From positions 1 through 5,681 of the forward strand of contig JAKSPP010000091.1 of assembly GCA_024404735.1 (NCBI GenBank): 5,681 bases of DNA. The letters are read 5' to 3'. Under the pieces are notes generated by a model. That model did not search any database, was not told the DNA's origin, and worked only from the letters and a program-made list of their open reading frames with translations. A program made the translations under genes and the position numbers. The DNA comes from Oscillospiraceae bacterium. Its GTDB lineage: Bacteria > Bacillota > Clostridia > Oscillospirales > Oscillospiraceae. This document shows, piece after piece, positions 5,557 through 5,681 of the stretch (its first letter is position 1; the number at the start of each line of letters is the position of its first letter).

Positions 5557-5681
5557 TCAGAACTTAGAAGCAACGTCTTCTACATGCTTTATATAAAGCT
5601 CTTCGATACCGGAAAGACGGCCAAGTCCTGCAATCTGAGCCTCAACGGACTCAAAGCATCCGGCAGCCTCGAACATTGACT
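5557..5681 (-). CDS. 3' end of an upstream CbiK-family chelatase gene (partial)
   Basis: Only the last 40 codons and the TGA stop are visible. The peptide starts SMFEAAGCFESVEAQ, continues IAGLGRLSGIEELYIKH and ends VEDVASKF. It aligns without gaps with residues 717-756 of the tandem lipoprotein, the end of its second CbiK-like domain. Unlike that protein it stops right after the domain, with no beta-rich tail. No catalytic residue falls in the visible part; the start, any signal peptide and the number of chelatase modules are outside the window. It has its own terminator and is not in the riboswitch transcript, though it may belong to a separate riboswitch-controlled unit further right. Confidence 0.85.
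   Translation of the reverse strand, partial: SMFEAAGCFESVEAQIAGLGRLSGIEELYIKHVEDVASKF
5616..5681 (-). repeat. Near-identical duplicate of 2841-2906 (third chelatase copy)
   Basis: Positions 5616-5681 match 2841-2906 with one mismatch in 66 bases (5626 against 2851), and the last 51 bases up to the window edge are identical (5631-5681 and 2856-2906). Both are in the same orientation, 2775 bases apart. The identity probably continues past the right edge. Left of 5616 the match soon weakens, although the encoded peptides still align. Confidence 0.92.

Overview
All supported genes in this window lie on the minus strand. The organism is probably an anaerobic Gram-positive of the Clostridia (Lachnospiraceae or Oscillospiraceae type). 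This rests on strong GGAGG ribosome binding sites, lipoprotein signal peptides, a textbook TTGACA/TATAAT promoter, AT-rich leaders with U-tract terminators, and surface proteins carrying helical 'ALTDAQKALV' spacer modules. The genus cannot be read from the window.

Layout, in the direction of transcription (right to left). At 5557-5681 is the 3' end of an upstream CbiK-family chelatase gene, followed by its own terminator (about 5482-5527). A near-perfect promoter (5431-5459) then starts a new transcription unit. Its leader carries a cobalamin riboswitch (about 5221-5402), an AT-rich linker hairpin, and an intrinsic terminator (5121-5160) just before the first gene. The first gene (2071-5052) encodes a 993-residue lipoprotein. 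It contains two tandem copies of a helical spacer plus a CbiK-type cobaltochelatase domain, followed by two probable beta-sandwich domains. Its stop codon overlaps by one base the start of a FecB/BtuF-type substrate-binding lipoprotein (926-2071). Then comes a FecCD/BtuC-type permease (1-886), cut by the left window edge. The ATPase is not in view and would be expected further left.

How the parts fit: the riboswitch shows that the unit answers to intracellular cobalamin. Two lipoproteins on the outer face of the membrane and a class II ABC permease suggest a corrinoid, cobalt or tetrapyrrole uptake system. Its chelatase is anchored outside the cell, whereas the classical CbiK of B12 synthesis works in the cytoplasm on sirohydrochlorin. 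The most unusual point is that the first of the two chelatase domains lacks an 8-residue segment (VEGEPEST in the second domain) that carries the conserved Glu of the metal site, while keeping both conserved His residues. The protein may therefore be a fused pair of one complete and one altered chelatase. A third, separate copy upstream shares a nearly identical C-terminal coding stretch with the second domain, which points to recent duplication or gene conversion.
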